DNA of 64,000 nucleotides, from contig JANJXV010000043.1 of assembly GCA_024803745.1 (NCBI GenBank), positions 149,001 to 213,000 on the forward strand. Reading direction: 5' to 3'. Below the pieces are notes generated by a model that saw only the letters and a program-made list of their open reading frames with translations, was not told the DNA's origin and searched no databases. Of the stretch, positions 1 to 9,972 are shown piece by piece. This DNA comes from Megascapheus bottae. Taxonomy: Eukaryota; Chordata; Mammalia; Rodentia; Geomyidae. The translations under genes were made by a program, and so were the position numbers. Each line of letters opens with the position of its first letter. Positions within the stretch are counted from its first letter, which is position 1.

Positions 1-879
1 TGCCTTTGCTGTGTCCCAAAGAAGTTGGTAGTTTGTGTGTTCCTTACTGTTAAATTTCATAAACTGTTGGATTTCTGTTCTGATCTCTTCGATGACCCAT
101 TGGTGATTCAACAATGTGTTGTTCAGTCTCCATGAGTTACAGGGTTCTCGTTGATGGAGATGTGTGTTCAGTTCCAGTTTGATTCCTTTGTGGTCTGAGA
201 GTGTGCATGGAATAATTTCTGTGTTTCTGAATCTGTCCAGGTTTGTTTTATGGCCTAAGATGTGATCTATTTTGGAAAATGTTCCATGTGCTGCTGAGAA
301 AAATGTATATTGTGTTTTTGCTGGGTGGAATATTCTGCAGATGTCTGTTAGATCTAATTGGTCTATATAGTTGTTCAGTTCTAAGGTTTCTCTGATGAGT
401 TTTTGCCTTGTTGATCTGTCCATAGATGAAAGTGGTGTGTTAAAGTCACCGACAATCACTGTATTTCGATCTATGTATGGTTTCAGTGTAAGTAAAGTTT
501 GCTTGATGAAGTTTGGAGCTCCGGGATTGGGTGTGTAAATATTTAGGATCGTTATGTCTTCCTGGAGGAAAGATCCCTTTAGTAGTATGTAGTAACCTTC
601 TTTGTCTTTTCTTACTAATTTTGGTTTGAAGTCTATTTTATCTGATATGAGGATGGCAACTCCAGCCTGTTTATGGGGGCCGTTAGCTTGATAGAGTTTA
701 TTCCAGCCTCTCATTTTCAAAAGATGCTTGTTTTTTTGCGTAAGATGTGTCTCTTGAAGACAGCAGAATGATGGCTCTTGCTTTTTGATCCAACTACACA
801 GCCTATGCCGTTTAATTGGAAAGTTGAGTCCATTGATATTGAGAGTTAGGATTGAGAGATATTTATTAGGTCCTACCAT
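1..879 (-). CDS. ORF2: L1 ORF2 N-terminal endonuclease, partial, open frame
   Basis: This is the first 293 codons of L1 ORF2p, the retrotransposition enzyme that nicks target DNA at T-rich sites and then reverse-transcribes. I translated it from the ATG at 877-879 down to base 1 and found no stop, so the frame continues off the left edge. It is an AP-endonuclease-type domain. The residues matching the human L1 endonuclease fall at the same numbering: N14 in LNING, E43 in QETH, Y115 in NIYTPN, D145 and N147 in VGDFN, D205 in KIDHI, and S228-D229-H230 in LSDHK. The start follows ORF1's stop by 48 nt, as in the other complete copy. ORF1 upstream is broken, so the element could move only with ORF1 protein from elsewhere. 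Whether the RT part is intact cannot be seen here. Confidence 0.9.
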   Translation of the reverse strand, partial: MVGPNKYLSILTLNINGLNFPIKRHRLCSWIKKQEPSFCCLQETHLTQKNKHLLKMRGWNKLYQANGPHKQAGVAILISDKIDFKPKLVRKDKEGYYILLKGSFLQEDITILNIYTPNPGAPNFIKQTLLTLKPYIDRNTVIVGDFNTPLSSMDRSTRQKLIRETLELNNYIDQLDLTDICRIFHPAKTQYTFFSAAHGTFSKIDHILGHKTNLDRFRNTEIIPCTLSDHKGIKLELNTHLHQREPCNSWRLNNTLLNHQWVIEEIRTEIQQFMKFNSKEHTNYQLLWDTAKA

Positions 880-927
880 TTTTAAAAGCTTTTATTTGGG
901 CCTGTGTCTTGACAGTTCTTGTGGTCC

Positions 928-2123
928 TTAGGTGGTATGCTGTTTAGGTGCCATTTCTTTCCCTATATTGCCTTTATTTTGGTTTTCTATGTATAGAACG
1001 TCTTTCAGAATTCTCTGTAGTGTTGGTTTTGTTGCGACATATTGTTACAGCTTTTCCCTGGAATGGAATGTTTTTATTGTTCCCTCAGTTATGAATGAGA
1101 GCTTAGCTGGGTACAGTATTCTTGGTTGGTAGTTATTTGACTTTAGGGCATGACATATATGCTTCCAGTCATTTCTTGCTTGCATTGTCTCTGCTGAGTA
1201 ATCTGGGGTTATTCTGATTGGTTTTCCTTTATAGGTTACTGAACCCTTTTCCCTGGCTGCCTTTAGGATCCTTTGTTTGGTTTCTACTGATCCAGTTCGG
1301 ATTACGATTTGGCGGTGAGATGTTCTTTTCTGGTCAGGTCTGTTTGGGGTTCTAAAAGCTTCTTGTATCTGGATGGGTCTGCCCTTCTGGATATTTGGGA
1401 AGTTCTCTGAGATGATTCCCTGAAGTATATTTCCAATACCATTGACCTCTTTCTCCAGACCCTCCTCAATACCAATTAGCCTTAAGTTAGGCTTCCTAAT
1501 TGTATCTTGGACCTCCTGAAGCACTCTCTAATTTTTCCTAGATTTGGATTGACTCATTTTCTGTTCTTTCTCTATAATAACTAAATTATCTTCAGCCCCG
1601 GAAATTCTCTCCTCTGCATTGTCTAACCTGCTATCAAAGCTATCTACTTTATTTTTCATCTCCCTTGCTACTAATTGCTCATTTTGGATGCCTTGCATCT
1701 CTACTTTTAGATCATGTATGGATTTCTTTAGCTCCTTGATTTCCATTTGAGTGGTTAGCTCAGTAGCTTTATTTTCTTTGAACATTTGCTGGAGTTCGGT
1801 CACCTTTTTATTTGTGGATTCTATGAATTCATCCATCTTTCTTCGCCAGCCTTTATTATGGCTTCCTTTATGGCTCCTTCGTTTTCACTTATCACCTTGT
1901 TTATGGTTTCCTCTTGTTCAGATATGGAATCCTCCCTTATCTCTTTCTTTATATTTTCACATTTTTCATTAATGATGTTTATCAATTGCATTTGTACAGC
2001 ACTTGGAAGACTCTCCTCTAGGCTTGCCAGTGTCTGTTCCTTTGGCTGTTTACATTGGGTGGGGGAGGTGGGAGATGTTGTTTCTTGATTTGACATTTTT
2101 CTTGAGTTTCTTGTTCTGCCCGT
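928..2123 (-). pseudogene. ORF1: L1 ORF1, broken (RNA-binding chaperone)
   Basis: ORF1p is a trimeric RNA-binding protein that coats L1 RNA in the cytoplasm. The N-terminal part is followed by a heptad-rich coiled coil (about 1535-1835) and then an RRM/C-terminal region recognisable from NLRLIGIEE, NFPNIQKG and QPRILYPAKLSF. Damage: the expected start ATG at 2121-2123 is ACG, though an in-frame ATG exists at 2094-2096. A frameshift lies near 1840. GAG has become TAG at 1528-1530. A further stop at 1045-1047 cuts off the last ~39 codons. The original stop is at 928-930. The full length would be about 398 codons, longer than human (338) or mouse ORF1p. Confidence 0.9.
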
Positions 2124-3952
2124 TTGTAAATGGGAGCAAGATTAATATTAAACACGATTATAGTTTTTCAGATATAACCAACCTAGACCTCTGTAGCTGG
2201 CAGACATTAGATGTTCACAAGTTTTGATTGGTGTTATCACTCTTTCTTTTTGTGCAGTTACCGACTAGTCTAATTCTTCACTGATAATCGATTTATATCC
2301 AAAACAATAAGCCTCTCAATCCAATCTCTGTTGTCTTTAAGTCCCTCTGAGCCTTGAGGATAATTAAAAACGTAGATATACAATGTTGCTCAACAGCCAT
2401 CAAGTGTAGATCCATGCAGTATAAGGGTTGAAAGAGGAGCAGAGGTCCAGAGATAGAAAAATAGAATGAGAGAGGTCAGGGGGTAAGTAGGTAGAGTATT
2501 TGAGTACAAAGTTTGGAAAGTATTAGAATAAAACTTATGTGTTGCTGCGCGACTAGCTCTTAGGCCAACCAGTGGCCTCACAGTGGACCATGGGATGGAT
2601 CTGCGATCTTCCGTCTGAGCGCGGTTGGCAGACGTTTTCCTGTGCTGCTTCCAGGGGCGGCCCCAAGCCAAGGGTCTGGGGATTGGGAGTTTCAGGAGCT
2701 CTCAGCAGGACCAGCAGGAGGCCCCTCTGTTCCCAGGGGCGGGGCCCAGCTGGGAACGTGGGCTCCAAGGGCGGAGCTGCACCTTTTTCGTTCTCAGAGG
2801 GGGAGCTTGGCTGCTGGTGGGCCCTTCAGATCTCTGCTGTGTTTCCACTGCTTTGTCAATGTCTGTGACTGTGGGGGGGGGTCCTCGGTGGTGTCTTGCT
2901 CAGGATTCCCAGCTGGAGGACGCCCCGCTCGAGAATTGAGTGGGGGCAGATGCTGGCTCCTATTTACCCGCACCCCCTACCCACTGTTGTAAGGCAGGGA
3001 CTCAAAGTCCTGCACTCTCCAGATCCAGTGGCCTGGGTGAGGAGCCTGGTGGGCGTGTGGAAGCTGGGACAGCTCCCCTCCCCTTGTGGGGTGCTGAGTC
3101 TTAGGGTCCACCCCCTCATTAGTCTCTAGTCAGAGGGCTGGGGGTTGAGCCCGTTGGGCGGGTGGGAGTTGGGACAGCCCCGCCTCCCTTGGTGGGGTGC
3201 TGGGTCTTATGGGTAGCCCGCCTGTCAATCTCCAGTCAATGGCCTGGGGGAGGGGGCTGTTGAGGGAAGGGACAGGGTTCTAAATCCCTTGTCCCCCTGC
3301 TCCCGCCAGTCTTTCTTGGGCGGGGTGTTGGGGTCTGAGTTAAGTTGTATTGCTTGGCACTCGCTCCGCTTTCCCGATGTGTTTGGGGATGCGCTGTATT
3401 ACTCAGGCCTCTGCGTCAGTCTGTGGGTGCTCCACGGTGGTGGGGAGTCTTTCACTCCCCTCGGGTCTCCGCCACCGCATGTGTTCTGCGTCTGGGTTCT
3501 GCTGCTTGCTGTTCTGGTTCTGCGTCTGAGTTCCGCTGCTTCTGCCATTCGCTGGCCTGGTTCTGTGCTGCTTTCTGCAGCCATTGGGCTCCCAGCCTGG
3601 CCCCGTCCAGTGCTGCCGCTTTTCATGGATTAGAGCCAGTGCCCGCCTCTGCTTTCCCCGCGTGGAGCCGGCACCCGCTCAAGCCGCTTTTCGTGGCTTG
3701 GTCTGGCGCCAGCAGCTGCTTTCCTCGGCTTTGGGCGAGAGGTGGGGGAGGGGTCCTCGCGTTCCGAATTCTTTGAGAAAGTTGGATGTGAGCTTTATCT
3801 GGATTTCTTTTCTGGTTTGAGTCCTTCTCCGTTGCCTTTTGAGTTTGTTGTTGTGGATTTCTTTAGGTACTTGGCTCGTGGAACTCCCTGGTTCTCTCTT
3901 TTTTTCAGAGAAAGCTAGGCAGCGTCCCTATTGTCTCAGCGCCATCTTCCTT
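2124..3952 (-). promoter_or_regulatory. L1 5' UTR / internal promoter, CpG-rich
   Basis: This is 1.83 kb of non-coding L1 leader. Its central part (about 2560-3770) is strongly GC- and CpG-rich, against an AT-rich background. Visible elements are a GC box (GGGGCGGGGCC, 2736-2746), two tandem ~105-bp units (3026-3126 and 3127-3232) with the start of a third from 3233, a partial ~33-bp internal repeat near 3480-3550, and a YY1-like site at the 5' end. Promoter function is inferred from position and from known L1 biology. Confidence 0.8.
3939..3950 (-). promoter_or_regulatory. YY1-like site at L1 5' terminus
   Basis: The minus strand reads GGAAGATGGCGC, containing the AAGATGGCG core that YY1 recognises. 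It sits at the first bases of the L1, the same place as the YY1 site that sets accurate 5' initiation in human L1. Confidence 0.65.
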
Positions 3953-4103
3953 GTCTGGGAACTGAGACTTTTATCTCCAATTAACCTATAGAAACGGGAA
4001 GTGAGGCTTGGCTCAAGGGTAGGATGATAGCCTTGAGCTGAAGAGTTCAGGGACAACGCCCAGCCCCAGAGTTCAAGCCTCATGACCCACACAAAACAAT
4101 TGA
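3953..4103 (+). mobile_element. B1-ID dimeric SINE, 5' part missing
   Basis: It starts inside the B1 half (CTTATCTCCAATTAACC-like text at about 3969). It continues with the tRNA-like right unit (tggctcaa...tagccttgagctga...gttcaagcc) and ends in an A-rich CACAAAACA. The missing B1 5' half probably lies on the far side of the adjoining L1, outside the window. Confidence 0.65.
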
Positions 4104-4109
4104 TGTTGT

Positions 4110-4474
4110 AAATAATCTATTTTTTTATTTTATTTTTTATTGTAATTAGTAAAAGGGTTACATGATACTTGCCAAATAGAAGGTGCATTAATTCACATAC
4201 ATTGATACCCTTTCACATGTCTTGGTACCCATTTCCCTCCCCCCCTACACCCCCCACCCGTCTTGGTTTTCCCCCCTTCCCTATCAAATTTCAAATATCC
4301 AAATACAAATAAATTCAATATATCAGATAACAAAGTGAGATACTATAACAATATGAGATAACCAAGGACAGCAAAGGAGATGAGAGACAACATAGTACAT
4401 TAAGGACAACAATCATTCATTATATGGCTTTTGTTTCAATATCCTGGAAGTCCTTTCAATTTGGAAATAATTTA
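4110..4474 (-). mobile_element. L1 3'-UTR stub with target duplication
   Basis: This is a 5'-truncated L1 containing only the 3' UTR (4120-4464). A T-run on the plus strand marks the poly(A) end, with TTTTTATTGTAATTAG giving AATAAA in sense. It contains the C-rich tract 4237-4260 (G-rich in sense). The target duplication AAATAATCTA / AAATAATTTA is at 4110-4119 and 4465-4474, with one mismatch. Confidence 0.85.
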
Positions 4475-7400
4475 GCACATGTAGAATGTTAAAACCAATT
4501 TGTGAATATGAATTTCAAGTAATAATTGTTACATGATATATTTTATATAAGAAAAGAGAAGATTATGTTTCTGTATATATCATTATCTGATCTTGCTGTA
4601 TTTTGGGTCAGGTTATTTATTATGAGGGGTGTTTTTAATGCATCATAGAATATTTAGTCACCTCCCTGGCAATGTATGCAATAGATCGCAAATCCATTGA
4701 TCTCTTGCACATTCCTGTCTCAACTTGAGATACTCAGAACTGTCTCTAGTCATGAGCCAATATAACCCAAGAGGGAAAGTTAAAGCAGGGTACTGACTGG
4801 TTTTATGGGGTTTAATCATGTGTGTACACTCTCAAAACAAATACCTCAGTAATATATACATCTTATATATACATCCTAAAAAATATATACATCTTGTAGT
4901 GTGTAAATCTTACACCACCATCCAATATGGAAATGGAGACAAATAAGATATTGAACTTGGACATTGTAAGTCAAAATAGACAGTAGTGGAAGGCTGTAGG
5001 CCCCTGCTGGGCAAGAAATCCTTGTTAACAGACCAATACTGTGTATGCATAGTGCTAGAGTCAAAGGAGTTGCTATGTTTCGGGTAAGGGGACATTAAGA
5101 ACCATGGAGTCATTGACATTGTATTGTTGTTAGATAAATTATTACCATAGCAAGTCATCTAGCCCAGTCTAGTGTGTACTAACTAAATAAGAGAAATATG
5201 TATTTCAGAAAATGGTAATTCTATTTATGACAGTGCATATATTCTCTATTGTTCCTGTTCTCTTCCTCATTGCAGTTTTAAATGTCAAAACTCTCTACAA
5301 ATTTGAATTGATTGCACAAATGGATAGGCCCAGGCTAGACTCCCCATGCACCACCAATCACAGACATGGTGTTTACTCAAACAGCCATGGTGGCCTGGGA
5401 CAGCCTCCTGTGAAACAGCACACAGATATGCATTCCTATGGGGTACTGTCCCAAGATGAGACCTGCAGGGAGGTGCAGTTAGCAACAACCTGCTATTCTG
5501 TAATACAAAATGTATTCAAAGGTATCCCTAATTCATCCACAATCTATTTGAATTTGTCAGATTGACGAGGTATGCTAGGCCTTCAGCACTTGCTTACATT
5601 CAAAGACATTTTTTTTTGGATAGGACACTAATGAAATGTATCACTAGCCCCCAACTCCTTTGCTCTAATTAAGAGGCAGCAGGGTACGGTAGTTACACAT
5701 GTGCACAGAGCAGTTGCACAATTGTACATACATGTTAGTTTTGCTGATTCTATCTAGAAATCTTTGGCCAATTCACCCAGTTTCTCTAGGCTCAGGTAAA
5801 AATGGAGAACAACAATAACGCCTGCTGCCTGGAGCTGTCAGGAGAAGTAGATGAACTGATGTGTTCTTAGCATGTGGTTCAGTGTCCCACCAGTGCTCCA
5901 TGAGTGTCCCAATAGGAAGGATGGGTAAAATGAGATACATGCTGAATGGCATGTCATTCCGTGAGTCTCCAAGACAAATGACTAAAGACTTTCGAATTAA
6001 GTGGCTAAGATACATGCCACACTGTAAGGAGAATGACTGTATGGAAAACATTTTTTTACTCATGTCTTCTAATCATATGCATCCAGATGGTTTTGGCTGC
6101 TAATTTTACAGGTACAGTTTAACAATTGTTATACTTTTGGGGTTTCTAATTCAATTTCTTATCCCTTGAAGGAAATTGTAGAAATGTTCTGCTGAATTGT
6201 CATATACACACATCTGCTACATAGCAATTCACATATGCTATCTCCTGTCTCCTTAATGAAATGCTACTCACGTCATCCTCCTGTACATCTCTCAAATGTG
6301 ACACCATTATGAAAAATCCTCTGAGTTACAAATTAATGGTCCCTCCCACAGGCTCATCTAGAAGACCAATAAATGGGTAAAACCACAGTCACGTGCAGTC
6401 AATAGCAGAGTGCCAAAAATGTTTGGAAAATAATGAAAATAGGGTCTCACTTTTATAACTTGGCACAGAGGTGTCCAGTTTAAAATTCCTTTCTATACTA
6501 GAGACCTGATCTGTTTCTGAAGCAAGGAGATAAAAGAACAACTCTGATAGCCAGGTAGGGGCAGTTTCATCATGTGTTTGCAGCTAACCCTGGTGATCCT
6601 TCAACTTATTTCACAAGAACATAAAATAACAGAAGAATGAAAGATCACTAAGATAAATCAATTAAAGTTGTCTTCCTATAGATGCAGTAACAAAGACAAG
6701 GATCCTCTTCTCTGCTTACTTCTTCAGTTCAGATTTAATTTTCAAAATTTCTAGAAAAAGGAAGATTTTTCAAAGAATCAATAATTTCAAATGTCATGAG
6801 TTGATATTTTGAAATGCCAATAGAGCATTCTAGTGTGGTCAACATGGAGTTCACACTCTTCCCTTCCGTTGATTATAACTTAAAAATCTAGACAGGAGAC
6901 TTACCACAACATTTTAAGGACTCTGACAAACAAGCAAAACCTGAAGGACTGACATGTCAGTCAGCTTATTCCTGCTCCCCATCCCTACGCATGCATACTC
7001 ACAGCAGTCTAAATCTGCACACAAGAAAGGGTGTTGTCATGGAAACATGTCTCTGTGGTGTATGTGTGGTGAAACAGAAAGCATGGTGGACATCCTGGGT
7101 TTTATTTTCATCTTCTTGCTCTGCCTGCCCTGGAGGCAGAGGCTGGTCCCCAAGCATCAGTTATTTGGCATAAAATGGGTAGCAGTATCCAGGATGACTG
7201 GCTTGCTTTGAAGGACAGATTTTTTTTTAGGGAAAAAATGTTTTGTCTTCTTTTACTTTTCTTCCTAGTCTATCTGCTATTTATTTTTCCTTCAATTATT
7301 GTACACTTTTATCCAGAAGTTTTAGTTGTAACTAATGGCAGAGACCAGGACTTAATCATACAAGAATTCTGCTTTATATATTTGAAAATATAAATTCAAT

Positions 7401-7825
7401 GAAAAAATTCTCTTTTTCAAGAAGCCTCAGGAATAATAGCATAGAAATTTGAATTTCTGACTTTGTGATGAGAAACAAAAAGCATCGATTCTGTGATATT
7501 GTGAAGTTAAGAATATCATGCAGACGACAGGATATGATAAAAACAGATGTATATAATCCTAGCTGTGGAAACGATACAAATACCACCAGATGCCTGATGG
7601 CTGACCTATGGTGTCTGTCACCTTCCTAGTTCCCGTAGGTTTCTGATGTCAGTTAAGCAGAAGGGAGGCAAACAACAAAGCAAAGGCTTTAAAAATGGAA
7701 TTGACTTTAGAACTCCAGCCAACAGAGGTCAGAATAGGATTTGAAGGGAAAACTAAATAAGGATGTCTATTGATTTAAACGAATATTATCCAAATAGGTT
7801 TATCAGAACATACTTTTTTGTGAGG
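4475..7825. other. Unassigned AT-rich sequence
   Basis: I recognise no gene, RNA or repeat. The longest frames here (for example 5212-5565 on the plus strand, 117 codons) have no domain-like pattern and look like chance. Confidence 0.5.
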
Positions 7826-8060
7826 TGAGGTCAGTTGTGGGGATTGAACTCAGGACCACCTGAGTGCTATCCCAGAAGCTTTTGAACTCAAGGCTAATAT
7901 TCTACCACTTGAGCCACAGCACTGCTTCTGGTCTTCTGGTGCTTAATTGGAGGTAAGAGTGTCACAGACTTTCCTGATCATGCTGGATTTGAACCAAGAT
8001 CCTCAGGTCTCAGCCTCTTGAATAGCTAGGGTTACATGTGTGAGTCATCAGAACCTGGCC
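7826..8060 (-). mobile_element. B1-ID dimeric SINE
   Basis: On the minus strand the B1 half comes first (gtaaccctagctattcaagaggctgag, near 8010-8035). It is followed by the linker around CTCCAATTAAGCACC and the tRNA-like right half (gtggctcaagtggtagaat, then gttcaatcccc). It is diverged and no clear target duplication was found. Confidence 0.8.
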
Positions 8061-8862
8061 AGATATCATGGGTACAAACAAAAACTAGTTGTCAAATAAG
8101 AAGGAAAAGAAAAATGTTCAACAATGTTCAAGGAATTAATGTTCAAGAGCATTAACAGATTCCAAACACAATATTCAATAGGATAGAATGAGCAAATACC
8201 AATGTTCACACAGTCATTATAACTTAGTTTTATTAAAGAGGGATAAAAAAACCCCTTGAAAAATGGAAACATTGGGATTTTCCGAATAAAAAGGTTATTT
8301 TAAATGAAAATTTGAAAACTGATATAATATACAAAATAAACACTTACTAGATGGACTGAATAGCAGAAAAAAACTATAGAAAGAAATGGTAAACTTAATT
8401 ATATACTAAGAAACAATCCAACTGGAGCCGCATGGAATGAAAAGACTGGAAAAACACCAAATAGTATCAGAGATGATGTACTAGAAATACTCCCGGGATC
8501 TGATTTCCAAACTAGTACAGAGACAAACAAACAAACACTGAGAGATGAAAAACAAAACAAAACAATAAAACAAAAAAAACCTTAGATCATTAGCAGCCCT
8601 GCTCTTTGAGAAAAGACAAAAAAAATGACCCTTGGCCATGATAAATTAAGCCAGATTATACCATTTCACCCTGTTGGACCACGGTGGATATCCACCGAAG
8701 AGGATCAAAAGGGACCAAGGCTATGTGCATTGGATCACAATGTTGATTAGTGAAATGAAGTCCAAGAAATGGAAACAAGATGATTTTGGGGTTTTTGGTT
8801 TTTTGCTTGCTGGGATTTTTTTCTGCTTTGTCACTGTTTTTTATTTTTGTACCTAATTTTTT
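8061..8862. other. Unassigned sequence
   Basis: AT-rich, with A-rich simple stretches around 8520-8580 (acaaacaaacaaacac, aaaacaaaacaa). No gene is seen. Confidence 0.45.
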
Positions 8863-9040
8863 TATCCAGTCCTGGGGCCCTGAGGCCTGAGCACTATCCT
8901 TCGGCTTTCTCAAGGCTAGCAGTCTAACTCTTGAGACATAGCACCACTTCTGGCTTTTTATATGTATGTGGTACCCAGGAATCAGAGGGCTTCATGCATG
9001 ACAGGCAAGCACTCTACCGCTAGGCCACGCTCTTGGGCCT
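8863..9040 (-). mobile_element. ID-headed dimeric SINE (IDL-Geo type)
   Basis: The minus-strand head reads gcgtggcctagcggtagag, a Pol III A box in a tRNA-Ala/ID-like context. It is followed by the ACCACATACAT linker and the second tRNA-like unit. The SINE's 5' head (right side) was hit by the L1 fragment beginning at 9048. The assignment to IDL-Geo is from recalled family structure. Confidence 0.8.
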
Positions 9041-9774
9041 GATTTCTTTTTTTCATATATTTTTATTGTAACTAATGGGAGGGTTACATTATATTCACCA
9101 GATAGAAGGTGCATTACTTCACATACATTGATACCCTTTCTCATGTCTTGGTCCCCATTTCCCTCCCCCCACAAGTGCCCCTCATCTTGTTTTCCCCCTT
9201 CCCTATCCAATTTCAAATAACCAAATAAACATATATACAATATATCAGATAACATGGTGAAATGCTGTAACCATATTCTCATAGCCAAGGGACAGCAAAA
9301 GAGATGAGAGATAACATAGTACATTAAGGACAACAATCACTCATTATATGGCTTTTGATTCTATATCCTGGAGGTCTTTTCATTTAGCATCATTCTATAT
9401 GGCCTTACGTATCTAGGTTTTGTTCTATTGTAAATCTCTGCTAGGAGAGCCCAAGATTTCTACTGATTATGACAAATGAGGCAAATCATTGAGCCTATGT
9501 TTCTTTGAGTCTAGTTTATTTCACTTAATATGATTTTTTCTAAGTCTTTCCATTTCCTTACAAATGGGGCGATGTTGTTCTTTCTGACAGCAGCATAGAA
9601 TTCCATTGTGTATAAATACCACATCTTGTTGATCCATTCATCAACTGAGGGGCATCTGGGTTGGTTCCATATCTTTGCGATGGTAAATAGTGCTGCAATG
9701 AACATCATTGTGCTGGTGGATTTAGTATGTCCTTGTTTCTGGAAGATTGGGTAAATGTCCTGGGCCTGATATCT
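9034..9774 (-). mobile_element. 5'-truncated L1: ORF2 C-terminus plus 3' UTR
   Basis: The body is 9048-9760. The 3' UTR (to about 9480) carries the usual C-rich tract near 9160-9180. The 9511-9708 frame encodes the far C terminus of ORF2 ([24 protein letters not shown]). It is flanked by TGGGCCTGATTTCT (9034-9047) and TGGGCCTGATATCT (9761-9774), a 14-bp duplication with one mismatch. It inserted at the head of the adjoining SINE. Confidence 0.9.
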
Positions 9775-9972
9775 ATTCCTTTTGTTTGTATGTTAGTTTG
9801 TCTCTTTGTTAGGAGGAAGAAATGGTGGGACTGAAATGGTGGGACAATGGATGAATGAATGTTTAACAGTGATACTCACTGGACACTATGTTGAAAATCA
9901 TAAAGACAATGGAAAAGGAAAAGTAGCTGGAAGGAACCATGAATTTGCATATTCACTCATCATTGTGATGAT
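9775..9972. other. Short unassigned gap between two L1 fragments
   Basis: About 200 bp of non-L1 sequence separates the truncated L1 from the lone 5' UTR. It has no poly(T) at its right end, so the 5' UTR fragment beyond it lacks a normal L1 tail. Confidence 0.6.

Larger units (their letters stand above)
1..3952 (-). mobile_element. LINE-1, 5' half, minus strand, cut by window edge
   Basis: The order on the minus strand is 5' UTR (2124-3952), ORF1 (928-2123), a 48-nt spacer and the start of ORF2 (1-879). This is standard mammalian L1 order, and the same arrangement recurs at 35307-42640. The 5' terminus carries the YY1-like motif, so the copy was probably inserted full length. Its 3' half and one target-site duplication lie outside the window. 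Its 5' end abuts the middle of a B1-type SINE, which suggests insertion into that SINE. Confidence 0.95.

Noticed and set aside
2390..2768. Minus-strand frames inside the L1 5' UTR (also 41071-41448 and 11221-11643)
   Set aside because: They shift register between copies and have no motif. Leaders of this composition give long frames by chance.
3289..3633. Antisense open frames on the plus strand in the L1 5' UTRs, ending at a shared GAT-TAG stop (3633, 11454, 42310), like a primate ORF0
   Set aside because: No in-frame ATG is visible at the shared frame's start in the three copies, the middle is frameshifted in one copy, and stop-poor GC-rich sequence explains the length.
5212..5565. A 117-codon plus-strand frame
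   Set aside because: No domain, no codon pattern and no flanking gene signals. Isolated in unassigned sequence.
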